From positions 248,001 to 312,000 of the forward strand of contig JADJIA010000005.1 of the NCBI GenBank assembly GCA_016707285.1: DNA of 64,000 nt, read 5' to 3'. The position numbers were made by a program, and so were the translations under genes. The first letter of the stretch is position 1. Each line of letters opens with the position of its first letter. The notes under the pieces were generated by a model. The model had not been told where the DNA came from. It saw nothing but the letters and a program-made list of their open reading frames with translations, and searched no databases. Below are positions 27,550 through 35,922 of the stretch, in pieces. This stretch comes from Ignavibacteriales bacterium. GTDB lineage: Bacteria > Bacteroidota > Ignavibacteria > Ignavibacteriales > Ignavibacteriaceae.

Positions 27550-28074
27550 ATGAAAAAAATATTTTTGATCATGTTGATCCTTGTTGTTACCGCATCAGCT
27601 CAGTTTAAAAAAGATCCTTTTAATCAACCCGAGATAAAGGATGGCTTGTTTAACAAAGAAAGCGGCGGCAGTTTTTTGTCCAATATTTTTAATTCTGATA
27701 ATTTCTCCATGAAACACTCTTTTGATGCTTCATTCTCTACTTTTGGTGAGCATGGACTTGCCACAACGGTTTATACAAACAGCATGTTCTACAAATTTGC
27801 TGATAACCTTAATGTCAGGGTTGATGCTTCACTCGTCTATTCACCCTACAGTTCTTTAGGTAAAGCATTTACAGATAATATTAATGGACTTTATATAAGC
27901 CGGGCAGAGTTAAATTTTAAGCCGTGGGATGACACTGTTATCAGAATTCAATACAGAAGTATTCCTGCAGGTATGTATAATCCATACTCATCAGGTTATT
28001 ACGGTGGTGGTTTTGGTGGATATGGTTATCAAAGTCCGTTTGGTTCGTCTTACGACGACTGGTTCATGCGTTAA
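27550..28074 (+). CDS. Small secreted protein with Gly/Tyr-rich C-terminus, unknown function
   Basis: ATG 27550 is chosen because a GGAG lies 6 bp before it; ATG 27538 is the alternative. The 174-residue product has a signal peptide (MKKIFLIMLILVVTASAQ), a predicted beta-rich middle, and an aromatic Gly/Tyr-rich tail (YYGGGFGGYGYQSPFG) near the end. I recognise no family. It sits between panD and a LytR_C membrane protein, close enough for co-transcription. Confidence 0.6.
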   Translation: MKKIFLIMLILVVTASAQFKKDPFNQPEIKDGLFNKESGGSFLSNIFNSDNFSMKHSFDASFSTFGEHGLATTVYTNSMFYKFADNLNVRVDASLVYSPYSSLGKAFTDNINGLYISRAELNFKPWDDTVIRIQYRSIPAGMYNPYSSGYYGGGFGGYGYQSPFGSSYDDWFMR

Positions 28075-28087
28075 GGATATGCAGTAA

Positions 28088-28573
28088 TTGGCATTCGGTA
28101 AAGATAAAGAAACTGAACAAAAAGACTCGATTAAGGGTCCGTTAAACACATTATTGAATATCGCCATTCTAATTTTGGTGATATTGTTGGGTTACTTTCT
28201 CTACAGTGGTGTAGGTAAAATGATTGAAAAACCACCATTGAAGGCAGAGGGTAAAGAAGAAGGTGTTAAACGATTAATCCAGGTAAAAGTTTATAACGGC
28301 TGCGGAATTAAAGGGTTGGGTGAAAAAGTAACCGAGTATCTCAGGAAAAACAATTTTGATGTAATAGATTCTGAGAACTATTCCTCTTTTGATGTTGAAG
28401 AAACACTTGTGATTGATAATCGCGGTAACAAAGAAAATGCTCTCCACACAGCCCAAATTCTGGGTGTAGATCCCAAAAAAAACCTTTCTGAAAATATTAA
28501 TGAAGATTTTCTTCTCGATGTCGTTATTATTATCGGAAAAGACTACAAAATTTTAAAACCATTTGTTAACTAA
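28088..28573 (+). CDS. Single-pass membrane protein with LytR C-terminal (LytR_C) domain
   Basis: A 161-residue protein starting at TTG 28088, with AAGGA about 10 bp upstream. It has one membrane helix (about residues 22-42) and a C-terminal domain with VKVYNGCGIKGLGEKVTEYL and DVVIIIGKDY, typical of the LytR_C/VanW-linked domain found at the end of cell-wall ligases. The catalytic LCP domain is absent, as is usual for the free-standing version found upstream of rsfS in many genomes. It is probably an envelope-associated protein; the precise role is unknown. Confidence 0.78.
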   Translation: MAFGKDKETEQKDSIKGPLNTLLNIAILILVILLGYFLYSGVGKMIEKPPLKAEGKEEGVKRLIQVKVYNGCGIKGLGEKVTEYLRKNNFDVIDSENYSSFDVEETLVIDNRGNKENALHTAQILGVDPKKNLSENINEDFLLDVVIIIGKDYKILKPFVN

Positions 28574-28584
28574 ATAATAAGAGT

Positions 28585-28947
28585 ATGCTAGAAGGCGAAC
28601 AAGAACAAATCATTCAAATAATCATAGAAGCGATATTTGAAAAAAAAGGGCAGGATGTAAAACTGCTCGAACTTAAAGACCTCACAACAATTGCAGATTA
28701 TTTCGTAATATGCAGTGCAGAATCAGATATGCAGGTGAAGGCAATTGCCGATAATATCGATGACGGTTTGTCAAAAGCCGGAATAAAAGTCTGGAAAAAA
28801 GAAGGATTTAAAGCCCTTTCGTGGGTTTTAATAGATCTTTCTGATATAGTAGTGCATGTTTTCCGAAACGAATCCCGACAATTCTACAATCTCGAGAGAC
28901 TCTGGGGTGATGCACCAATAAAAGAGATAATCGATCCTTTAAAATAA
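28585..28947 (+). CDS. rsfS: Ribosomal silencing factor RsfS
   Basis: A 120-residue Iojap-family protein. DLTTIADYFVICSAESDMQVKAIAD and the end motif WVLIDLSDIVVHVFRNESRQFYNLERLW are the family signature. It binds L14 on the 50S subunit and blocks subunit joining when nutrients run out. It lies between the LytR_C gene and argS in what looks like one transcript. Confidence 0.94.
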   Translation: MLEGEQEQIIQIIIEAIFEKKGQDVKLLELKDLTTIADYFVICSAESDMQVKAIADNIDDGLSKAGIKVWKKEGFKALSWVLIDLSDIVVHVFRNESRQFYNLERLWGDAPIKEIIDPLK

Positions 28948-28981
28948 GCCCCTATCAAATGTTTTCCTACTGGAGTTTAAA

Positions 28982-30610
28982 TTGAAACAGTATTTGCTTT
29001 CACTGTTCACCGATATTCAGGACAAATTTGAATATCTGGATGTCAATGAAATTTCTTTCGATATACCTAAAATCGATACTCATGGTGATTATTCAACAAA
29101 TATCGCCATGCTTATTGGAAGAAAAACGAAAAAAAACCCGCGTGAAACTGCACAGGAAATCATTTATGCTTTAAGATATGATCCGGCAATAATATCAAAA
29201 ATTGAAGTTGCAGGCCCGGGGTTTATCAATTTTTTCTTCACTACCGAATATGTCTGCAAGTCAATTTCAAAAATTCTTGAAGAAGGAACCGGTTTTGGAA
29301 AGTCAGATGTAAATAAGGGCAAAAGGGCAAATGTGGAATTTGTTTCTGCGAACCCGACCGGTCCACTTACTGTAGGTCACGGTAGAAATGCAGTAAGTGG
29401 TGATACAATGGCAAATCTTCTCGAAGCCACAGGTTATGAAGTTGACAGGGAATATTATTTTAACAATGCCGGCAGGCAAATGCGCGTTCTCGGAAATTCT
29501 GTTAGACTTCGTTATCTGGAGTTACTTGGAGAGACCAACGAATTTCCTGAAGATCACTATCAGGGTGAATATATCGCAGATATTGCAAAAAGTTTGTTCG
29601 AAAAACATGGTAATACCCTGGTTAATGAAGATCCCGAGGGATTGTTCAAAGCTGAGGCCGAGAGGGTGATTTTCAACGATATCTCGAATACTCTTGGCAA
29701 GATCGGGATAAAACACAAAGTTTTTTTTAATGAAAACTCACTCTATGATGAAGGAAAAATCAGTGGGCTTCTTGAAGAGTTCAAAAATAGAGGCTTAAGT
29801 TATGAAAAAGACGGTGCAGTCTGGCTAAAATTGTCTGAACTCGGAAATGAGAAAGACAAAGTGATTGTTAAAAACACAGGCGAACCAACATATCGTTTGC
29901 CTGATATTGCTTATCACGCAACGAAATTCGACCGTGGTTATGACTTTATTGTCGATCTTTTTGGTTCCGACCATACTGCCACATACCCCGATGTAATGGC
30001 GGCACTCGAAGAACTTGGCTATGACACAACAAAAATGAAGGTGATGATCCATCAGTTTGTGACGATCATTAAAGATGGAAAAGCCGTTAAGATGTCCACG
30101 CGAAAAGCTAATTACATCACCCTTGATGAATTAATCGACTGGGTTGGTGCCGATGTAGTTCGTTACTTCTTTAATATGAGGGCAATTTCAACACATCTCA
30201 ATTTCGATCTTAATCTTGCAGTTAAACATTCAGATGAGAATCCTGTATTCTACCTTCAGTATGCACATGCAAGAATATGTTCAATTCTCAGGATGACCGA
30301 TCAGGAGGGATTAAAAAGTGATGCCTCCAATCTGACTCTTCTTGTTACAGATGAAGAACAGAAACTCATTAAAAAATTACTCAGATTCCCGGATGTTGTT
30401 GAAAGTGCTGCAAAAGTTCTCGATGCTGTGATTTTGTGTGCCTATCTTGAGGAACTTGCGGGAACATTTCACAGATTTTATACTGTGTGCAGAATTATTG
30501 GAAGTGAAAAAGAATTGGCTGAAGCTCGAATCACCTTGATTCATGCTGTGAAGATGGTTATTTCAAATGGTTTGGGAATTCTTGGAGTTACATCACCACA
30601 AAGAATGTAG
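28982..30610 (+). CDS. argS: Arginyl-tRNA synthetase
   Basis: A 542-residue class I synthetase starting at TTG 28982 behind a TGGAG. The N-terminal additional domain holds PKIDTHGDYSTNIAM. The HIGH motif is VGHGR at residues 131-135, inside the ArgRS string SANPTGPLTVGHGRNAV. The KMSKS-like loop is KMSTRKAN. The anticodon-binding helical domain forms the C-terminus. The stop (30608-30610) abuts the stop of the convergent comF without any spacer. Confidence 0.96.
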   Translation: MKQYLLSLFTDIQDKFEYLDVNEISFDIPKIDTHGDYSTNIAMLIGRKTKKNPRETAQEIIYALRYDPAIISKIEVAGPGFINFFFTTEYVCKSISKILEEGTGFGKSDVNKGKRANVEFVSANPTGPLTVGHGRNAVSGDTMANLLEATGYEVDREYYFNNAGRQMRVLGNSVRLRYLELLGETNEFPEDHYQGEYIADIAKSLFEKHGNTLVNEDPEGLFKAEAERVIFNDISNTLGKIGIKHKVFFNENSLYDEGKISGLLEEFKNRGLSYEKDGAVWLKLSELGNEKDKVIVKNTGEPTYRLPDIAYHATKFDRGYDFIVDLFGSDHTATYPDVMAALEELGYDTTKMKVMIHQFVTIIKDGKAVKMSTRKANYITLDELIDWVGADVVRYFFNMRAISTHLNFDLNLAVKHSDENPVFYLQYAHARICSILRMTDQEGLKSDASNLTLLVTDEEQKLIKKLLRFPDVVESAAKVLDAVILCAYLEELAGTFHRFYTVCRIIGSEKELAEARITLIHAVKMVISNGLGILGVTSPQRM

Positions 30611-31297
30611 TTAAGCTACCAGAATCGATGCTGCATATAATTCGTTAGCACCACTGTTTTTTAATTCGGTGGCAACCTCCCGAATTGTTGATCCTGTTGT
30701 GATAACATCATCAACTATAAGGATGTTTTTCCCCTCGATTTTACCGGAATCGATAACCTTAAAAGCCCCTTTAATATTTGAATGCCTTTCATGTTTGGTC
30801 TCAGTTTCCACTTGGGCTGCAGTGTAGCGAGCCCTTTTGATGGCTTTTTGATTTATCGGGATTCCTGTGACCAAACTTACTCCCTTGGCTATTAACAATG
30901 ACTGATTATAACCTCTCTCGATTAGTTTTAATCTGTGTAAAGGCACCGGGATTATATAATCAATCTCACTTGTGTCCATCCTGGCTACAAGTTCATTCCC
31001 TAAAATCTTCCCAAGATATTCTCCTGCCTTAAAAAGCCCTTTATATTTCAGAAAGTGAACCATTGTTCTAAAGGCAGACCATTCCTCAAATTTTACGACC
31101 GAAAACATCCATGTAGCTAATTCAAATCCAAATCTTTCATACAGGCAGTCTATCAGTTGGAGAGTATCAAGGCGTGTTTCGCGAAGGAGACAATTGTTAC
31201 AGAGGAAATATTGATTAACTGCGAGGTGTTCCTCACAGTGTAAACAGAAGCGGGGGACTACAAAATCCATCAACTCGCCCGCAATGTTGCCAGGCAC
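30611..31297 (-). CDS. comF: ComF family phosphoribosyltransferase-like protein
   Basis: A 228-residue protein from GTG 31297, which overlaps the upstream stop by one base and has AAGGG 7 bp before it; ATG 31270 is a possible shorter start. It has an N-terminal zinc finger (FCLHC ... CNNC) and a phosphoribosyltransferase fold with the PRPP loop ILIVDDVITTGSTI. ComF proteins are linked to DNA uptake and processing in naturally competent bacteria. No other competence gene is in the window, so a general DNA metabolism role is as likely. Confidence 0.85.
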   Translation of the reverse strand: MPGNIAGELMDFVVPRFCLHCEEHLAVNQYFLCNNCLLRETRLDTLQLIDCLYERFGFELATWMFSVVKFEEWSAFRTMVHFLKYKGLFKAGEYLGKILGNELVARMDTSEIDYIIPVPLHRLKLIERGYNQSLLIAKGVSLVTGIPINQKAIKRARYTAAQVETETKHERHSNIKGAFKVIDSGKIEGKNILIVDDVITTGSTIREVATELKNSGANELYAASILVA

Positions 31298-33435
31298 TAC
31301 ATCATCCCTTCCCGTTTCCTGAAAAACCACTCTAACGAGAGCAACAGGACAATAATTATCAGCAGCCAGGGGTTGTTCCACAAATTATGGGTTTCTGTCG
31401 TTTTAATCTCCACCGATGATTCCTTGTTGAATTGGGTCAAGTCGTCGAACAGTTTTAAATAATTGGTGTAGTAATAAAATTCACCACCCGTTATTGATGA
31501 CAGATTCCTCAGAAAACCGGCGTCTGTGTATGGATTTAAAAGTTCAATATTTATATCACCGGTATTAAAATTCCCGCCATCGGTTGCAATCACTTTTCCA
31601 TCGAGAGTAGCTACTCCTGTGAAAGTGTAATCTCCCGGAGTCTCAGGTTTATAGATGCCCTGATAAATTCCGGAGCCTGTTGAAGAGAGGCTAAAAGAAG
31701 TTTTTCCTTGAGGAGAATTTAGAGTGACGGACACTTCGCCATCCGAAAGGGGATCAAACGATTCTGTGTAAAGCTCTGCAACAAATTCCACCTGTTCGTT
31801 TCTGGCGTAAAATTTTTTATTTGTTCTTAATGAAAATCTTTTTTTATCCTTTACAGCACCAAGCCATTTTGCAGTACTGAACAAAAAATCATCAAAAAGG
31901 TTTTCATTTTTTGCTTTTAATTTCCATTTCCAGATGTCACCGGCTATTACTGCCAAAGACCTTTTTGAACCAAAATTTCTGCTCACGATCAATGGATTTG
32001 GCATCACTCGTGAATTTAGTTTGACATAAGCCAACACCTGACTTTCAGGTCTTGCTTCCGCTCTGAAGTTTGGTATAAGAACAGGGGGCAGATCATCCCA
32101 GGCTTTAAGTGCACCGGGTGAAGTTGAATAAAATAAAGGGTTTCGCTCAACTCCCTCAGCAAGTCCGGGTTGTCCTTCAAACTCAACACCGGCACCGGTG
32201 CTTAGAATCACGGGCAAAAATGGTTCAAGTTTTTTGAGCAGGCCTTTATCAGAATACTGATTAATCATTATAAAAAATGGGACATTCCGATTTGAGATAA
32301 AATTTATAATTCCATCGAACATTTTTTGTGGAATTGCCTGACTTGGGAAATTCAGAAGGAAGAGCACTCCGGTGCTGTCGAGAATTGATTCATTAATGTC
32401 TTTTTCAAGTGGGCGCATATCCGAATCATAAGTCATTGACCTTACAGTAAGAGTTGAATCACCAGTGAGAGCATTTTTAACAAAAGTTACATCGGGTGTG
32501 GGTGCTCCTGAAAGGATAAGTACCTTTCTTTTATTTTCAACAACTGATACATAAAAAGGGGAGTAGTTATTTAATTTATTAACTTCATCGGGAAATTCCT
32601 GCACACTGATTGCAAGTTTTTTCATTCCTGTGGTTCGAGGGCGATAGTTGAAAGTGGATGATACTGTCCCATTTTCACCAATTGAGACTGTTTCTTCTGC
32701 GATCTTTTTGCCATCTTCCAAAAGACTGACGGCGATATCTTTGTCGGCAAAACCGGCGATTTGGATTGTTGTGGTGACTGGGGAGGAGGTCCCCAAAAAA
32801 ACCACTTCGTTATAGACCACATTTTCAACCACAATATCTTTGCGGGGAGTTGAATCACCAATTGCCACTGTATAAACCGGTAAACCAATTTTTTCAGCGG
32901 ACACTCCCGGGATATTGCCATCGGTTATAACTCCATCCGAGATGATGGTTAAAGATGCGTTTTTTATCTTTCTATCTTGAAAATAGTTGAATATTTCCTC
33001 GAAATTAGTCAAATCTCCATCAAATCGCAGACTGTCTGAAAACTGAAATTTTCCTGAATCGGGTTGTGAGGAAAATGTAATTACTTTTGAATTTTTGGCA
33101 AGAGGAGAACTTGCAAGATCAGCGAGAAACTGTTTTATTGTTTTTTCTCTTTCTGTTCCATCCTTAAAAGTAATCGATTCTGACCGGTCTATTAAAAAAT
33201 AATTTACCGGTTTTTCTTCAGAAGTAAAGAGAAAAGTAGCTACCGGACTAAACAGGAGCAAAGCCATAAACAAAAGAATGATCACTCGCAGCGATAAAAG
33301 AAAATATCTTTTGGCGGGCGAGACAACAGGAATTGTAATTCTGTAATAAAGGAATGCTGTAATCCCAAACAGAAGTGCCAGGATCGCATAATAGAGCCAT
33401 GAACCTGTGATCAGGAGCGAAAAATTATCGGGCAA
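31297..33435 (-). CDS. Membrane-anchored VWA-like protein
   Basis: A 712-residue protein starting at TTG 33435, with AGGA 8 bp upstream. Two N-terminal membrane helices (about 12-31 and 46-65) are followed by a von Willebrand A-like domain: MIDAS-type DRSES at 83-87 and TIISDGVITDG. A beta-rich and Rossmann-like central part (KVLILSGAPTPDV) comes next, with a final membrane helix near the C-terminus. This layout occurs in uncharacterised Bacteroidota/Chlorobiota proteins related to the BatA/BatB and glutamine-amidotransferase-like VWA groups. Its function is not established. Confidence 0.7.
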   Translation of the reverse strand: MPDNFSLLITGSWLYYAILALLFGITAFLYYRITIPVVSPAKRYFLLSLRVIILLFMALLLFSPVATFLFTSEEKPVNYFLIDRSESITFKDGTEREKTIKQFLADLASSPLAKNSKVITFSSQPDSGKFQFSDSLRFDGDLTNFEEIFNYFQDRKIKNASLTIISDGVITDGNIPGVSAEKIGLPVYTVAIGDSTPRKDIVVENVVYNEVVFLGTSSPVTTTIQIAGFADKDIAVSLLEDGKKIAEETVSIGENGTVSSTFNYRPRTTGMKKLAISVQEFPDEVNKLNNYSPFYVSVVENKRKVLILSGAPTPDVTFVKNALTGDSTLTVRSMTYDSDMRPLEKDINESILDSTGVLFLLNFPSQAIPQKMFDGIINFISNRNVPFFIMINQYSDKGLLKKLEPFLPVILSTGAGVEFEGQPGLAEGVERNPLFYSTSPGALKAWDDLPPVLIPNFRAEARPESQVLAYVKLNSRVMPNPLIVSRNFGSKRSLAVIAGDIWKWKLKAKNENLFDDFLFSTAKWLGAVKDKKRFSLRTNKKFYARNEQVEFVAELYTESFDPLSDGEVSVTLNSPQGKTSFSLSSTGSGIYQGIYKPETPGDYTFTGVATLDGKVIATDGGNFNTGDINIELLNPYTDAGFLRNLSSITGGEFYYYTNYLKLFDDLTQFNKESSVEIKTTETHNLWNNPWLLIIIVLLLSLEWFFRKREGMM

Positions 33436-33450
33436 TAGACAATCCTGTTT

Positions 33451-34221
33451 TTATGGGGTTACTTCCGCGAAGTTCCAATTTCTAATTTTTTCAAATTCTT
33501 CGTGGTCGGTTGAATCAAGTTTAATTGGTGTAATAGAGATATATCCATTTTCGATCGCTACCTGGTCGATCAACTCGTTATTATCATCCAGATTAACAAA
33601 ATCACCCTTTAATTGGTGATATGCCCTTCCTATTACATCATGAACTGTGTCGTAGGTGTCTGCAAATTTAGAGGTACCTTGTTTAGTGATCATCGTCCCT
33701 TTTATTTCATCTTTTTTAAGATTTGGGAAGTTGACATTCAAAAGTTTACCTTTTTCAAACCCATGTGACAAGGCTTTAACTGTAATATTGGCAGCGGCGT
33801 GTGCGGCCCAATCGATATTTTCAGAAGTTCTGCCATTAATTGAAAAGGCAATTCCGGGAATATCCATCATGCAGGCTTCTCTCGCAGCCGACACGGTGCC
33901 AGAGTAGATGATATTGGTTGCGGTATTTGACCCGTGGTTAATTCCGGATACAACAATGTCAGGGACAAAATTGAGTATTGTTGTAATTCCAATTTTTACA
34001 CAATCAGCAGGAGTTCCGTTTACAGCATAGCCAAAAAACTTACCGTCTATGAAATGTTCCACAATTTTTAGAGGTCTCTTCATTGTAATTGAGTGGCCAG
34101 CTGCGCTCTGCTCAAATATTGGAGCAACAATGAACACCTCGCCCTACTTTTTTAACTCTCTTGCGAGTGCAATAATTCCGTAAGAATCTATCCCGTCGTC
34201 GTTTGAAATCAAGATTTTCAA
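33451..34221 (-). pseudogene. surE: 5'/3'-nucleotidase SurE interrupted by an in-frame amber codon
   Basis: Reading from TTG 34221 gives the SurE N-terminus KILISNDDGIDSYG..., including metal-binding Asp8 and Asp9. After residue 25 (RELKK) an in-frame TAG (34146-34144) interrupts the frame, and the same frame then continues perfectly: EVFIVAPIFEQSAAGHSIT, VNGTPADCVKIG, DIVVSGINHGSNT. The longest uninterrupted frame starts at GTG 34137 and lacks the catalytic Asp pair, so it could not work alone. SurE removes phosphates from nucleotides. The lesion is a substitution rather than an indel, since the frame is unchanged. Either a sequence error, a true null allele, or readthrough is possible. Confidence 0.85.
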
Positions 34222-34338
34222 AGTTTACCTAAAATATAATAAATGAATCAAAAATATAAGAACCGGAGCTCTAACTGACAATGTAAATCAATTTCTTAAA
34301 TAAAAATCAAAAAAAATAAAAAAAATTTTTAAAAAGAC

Positions 34339-34367
34339 TTGACAGGTGTACATTTGTTCACTATATT
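34339..34367 (+). promoter_or_regulatory. lexA promoter
   Basis: TTGACA (34339-34344), a 17-bp spacer, and TATATT (34362-34367) form a near-perfect sigma70-type promoter. The same bases also fit the Bacteroidota pattern: TATATTTG (34362-34369) matches TAnnTTTG, with a TTG 20 bp upstream. The predicted transcript starts near 34374, giving a leader of about 26 bases. Both operator copies overlap it. Confidence 0.75.
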
Positions 34368-34388
34368 TGTGGTGTACATTTGTTCACT
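34345..34388 (+). promoter_or_regulatory. Two LexA operator (SOS box) copies
   Basis: The 18-mer GGTGTACATTTGTTCACT occurs twice without a mismatch (34345-34362 and 34371-34388), 26 bp apart. Its core GTGTACA-TT-TGTTCAC is an imperfect palindrome with 6 of 7 paired positions. The first copy fills the spacer between -35 and -10; the second covers the predicted transcription start. Position before lexA makes autorepression the natural reading; the LexA identity of the binder is inferred. Confidence 0.8.
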
Positions 34389-34399
34389 TTAGGAAAACA

Positions 34400-35041
34400 A
34401 TGAAAAACGAACTTACAGAACGACAAAACGAAATACTATTGTTCATTGCCAATTACATTGGGAACATTGGTTACGCTCCCACAGTAAGAGAGATAGCGGC
34501 ACATTTTGGTTTTACTTCTCCAAACGGAGCAAAAAAGCATATTGAGATGCTTCACAAAAAGGGTTATCTCAATATGAGCAGTAATGTTAGCAGGGGAATC
34601 TCAATAAAAAGTGAGATGAATGAAGATTTTGAGTCAACAATCAATACCAGTTCAGGAGTCAATATTCCGGTTGTTGGAAGAGTTGCTGCCGGTTTACCAA
34701 TCCTTGCTGAAGAGAATCTGGAGGGAAGCATAATAATCGATTCTGTTTTTGTAAGAACCACAGATGATTGTTATGCGCTTAAAGTAAAAGGGGACAGTAT
34801 GATTAATGCAGGCATCTACGAGGGAGACATAGTTGTTGTTTCACCCAAGAAGGCTGTAGCAAATCATGATATCATTGTTGCAATGGTGGACGGAGAGGCA
34901 ACAGTTAAACGATACATGAAAAAAGATGGACAAATATCACTTATCCCTGAAAACGACGCGTTTAAAGTGATAGAGATAAAACCCACAAGTGATTTTTCAA
35001 TAGCCGGCAAAGTTGTCGGTGTTCTAAGATGGTATAATTAG
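34400..35041 (+). CDS. lexA: SOS repressor LexA
   Basis: A 213-residue protein from ATG 34400 with AGGA upstream; the frame runs further 5' but through the operators. It has an N-terminal winged helix (about 1-70; TERQNEILLFIANYI, APTVREIAAHFGF), the self-cleavage site Ala97-Gly98 in VGRVAAGLP, and the catalytic dyad Ser133 in KGDSMINAG and Lys170 in ATVKRY. It represses the DNA damage response until RecA filaments trigger cleavage. Two operators in its promoter indicate autoregulation. Confidence 0.95.
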   Translation: MKNELTERQNEILLFIANYIGNIGYAPTVREIAAHFGFTSPNGAKKHIEMLHKKGYLNMSSNVSRGISIKSEMNEDFESTINTSSGVNIPVVGRVAAGLPILAEENLEGSIIIDSVFVRTTDDCYALKVKGDSMINAGIYEGDIVVVSPKKAVANHDIIVAMVDGEATVKRYMKKDGQISLIPENDAFKVIEIKPTSDFSIAGKVVGVLRWYN

Positions 35042-35049
35042 AGGTTATG

Positions 35050-35298
35050 ATGAAAACGGAAATTTTTTCAAAAGCTATCAGAAACAGAAACCGTATTAAA
35101 TTTTATTACTCAACAGAGCAACTTACTATCGATCCGTATATCATCTCCTGTGACAATGACGGGAAAAAAATAATTTACGGGAAATTAAATGAAAGTGATA
35201 CAGTAGTAAAGTTTGAGTTTAAAAAGATATATAATATCAAAGTGCTTGAAAATGAAAATTTTGCCCCGAGAATGACAAATTCCGGGAGATTCAACTAA
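35050..35298 (+). CDS. Mini WYL-like protein downstream of lexA
   Basis: An 82-residue protein; ATG 35050 is preferred over ATG 35047 because of the GAGG at 35041-35044. The sequence AIRNRNRIKFYY ... IDPYIIS-DNDGKKIIYGKL ... FEFKKIYNIKVLE follows the pattern of a WYL domain, the ligand/nucleotide-sensing beta-barrel of transcription factors such as PafBC, but no DNA-binding domain is attached. It starts 8 bp after lexA, so it is probably SOS-regulated. The family assignment is tentative. Confidence 0.6.
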   Translation: MKTEIFSKAIRNRNRIKFYYSTEQLTIDPYIISCDNDGKKIIYGKLNESDTVVKFEFKKIYNIKVLENENFAPRMTNSGRFN

Positions 35299-35315
35299 AT
35301 CAAGAGGAGTTCGAC

Positions 35316-35762
35316 ATGAAGAGCCTTTCAAAAAGAGACCTTATAGATAAACTCTACTTCCGTTTGAGAACCGCAGGTTACTCAACCATCGGAAGGAGAC
35401 TGGGAACATATTTGCCTGATCCACCCGATATTGGTGAATTTCAGATAGATATACTTGCCAAACAAAAACGAGAATTTGCCATCGGAATTGTTATCGACGA
35501 TCTGAGTGGTGTTGATGTGGAATTCATCAGGAAAAAAATACTGTTTTTGGCTGAAAGAAAATCGACATATAGTGGTAACTCAGTGAAACTGCACATTGCT
35601 GTCACGAGGAAAAACTATTTTATAATCAAACACATAATTGATAATGATCTGCCGGATTATGCACAAAATATTGATCTCTTTCTCGTTGAAATAGAGAGTG
35701 ATTTGTTTGTCTCTGACAGCAGTCTTGCAACTTCCTCACCATTTCCGAGATTTATTAACTAA
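35316..35762 (+). CDS. Unknown protein in the lexA operon, possibly nuclease-fold-like
   Basis: A 148-residue protein, ATG 35316 with AGAGGAG 7-12 bp upstream. The middle segment EFQIDILAKQKREFAIGIVID has the strand-Asp-turn-strand look of a PD-(D/E)XK nuclease core, but the expected E-x-K after the second strand is replaced by G-I-V, so catalysis is doubtful. A hydrophobic strand KLHIAVTRKNYFIIKHII follows. It starts 17 bp after the WYL-like gene and is likely the third gene of the lexA transcript. I do not recognise the family. Confidence 0.55.
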   Translation: MKSLSKRDLIDKLYFRLRTAGYSTIGRRLGTYLPDPPDIGEFQIDILAKQKREFAIGIVIDDLSGVDVEFIRKKILFLAERKSTYSGNSVKLHIAVTRKNYFIIKHIIDNDLPDYAQNIDLFLVEIESDLFVSDSSLATSSPFPRFIN

Positions 35763-35922
35763 ATTAAGTTCGAAATTTTAAAAAATCTCCTTTCTTTTTG
35801 ACTTTTTTGGCAACATTTTATTGCAGAAGTTTGCTAATTAGCTTAGTGATTTGTTTTTCCGTCGAAAAATATTTAAAATTCCTTTCTCTGTAATTTTATT
35901 TTTTTAACTAATCGGTCCGCAG

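Noticed and set aside
34144..34146. TAG read as a sense codon (recoding) in surE
   Set aside because: porU, argS, lexA and truA all end in TAG at the expected place, so TAG is an ordinary stop in this genome.
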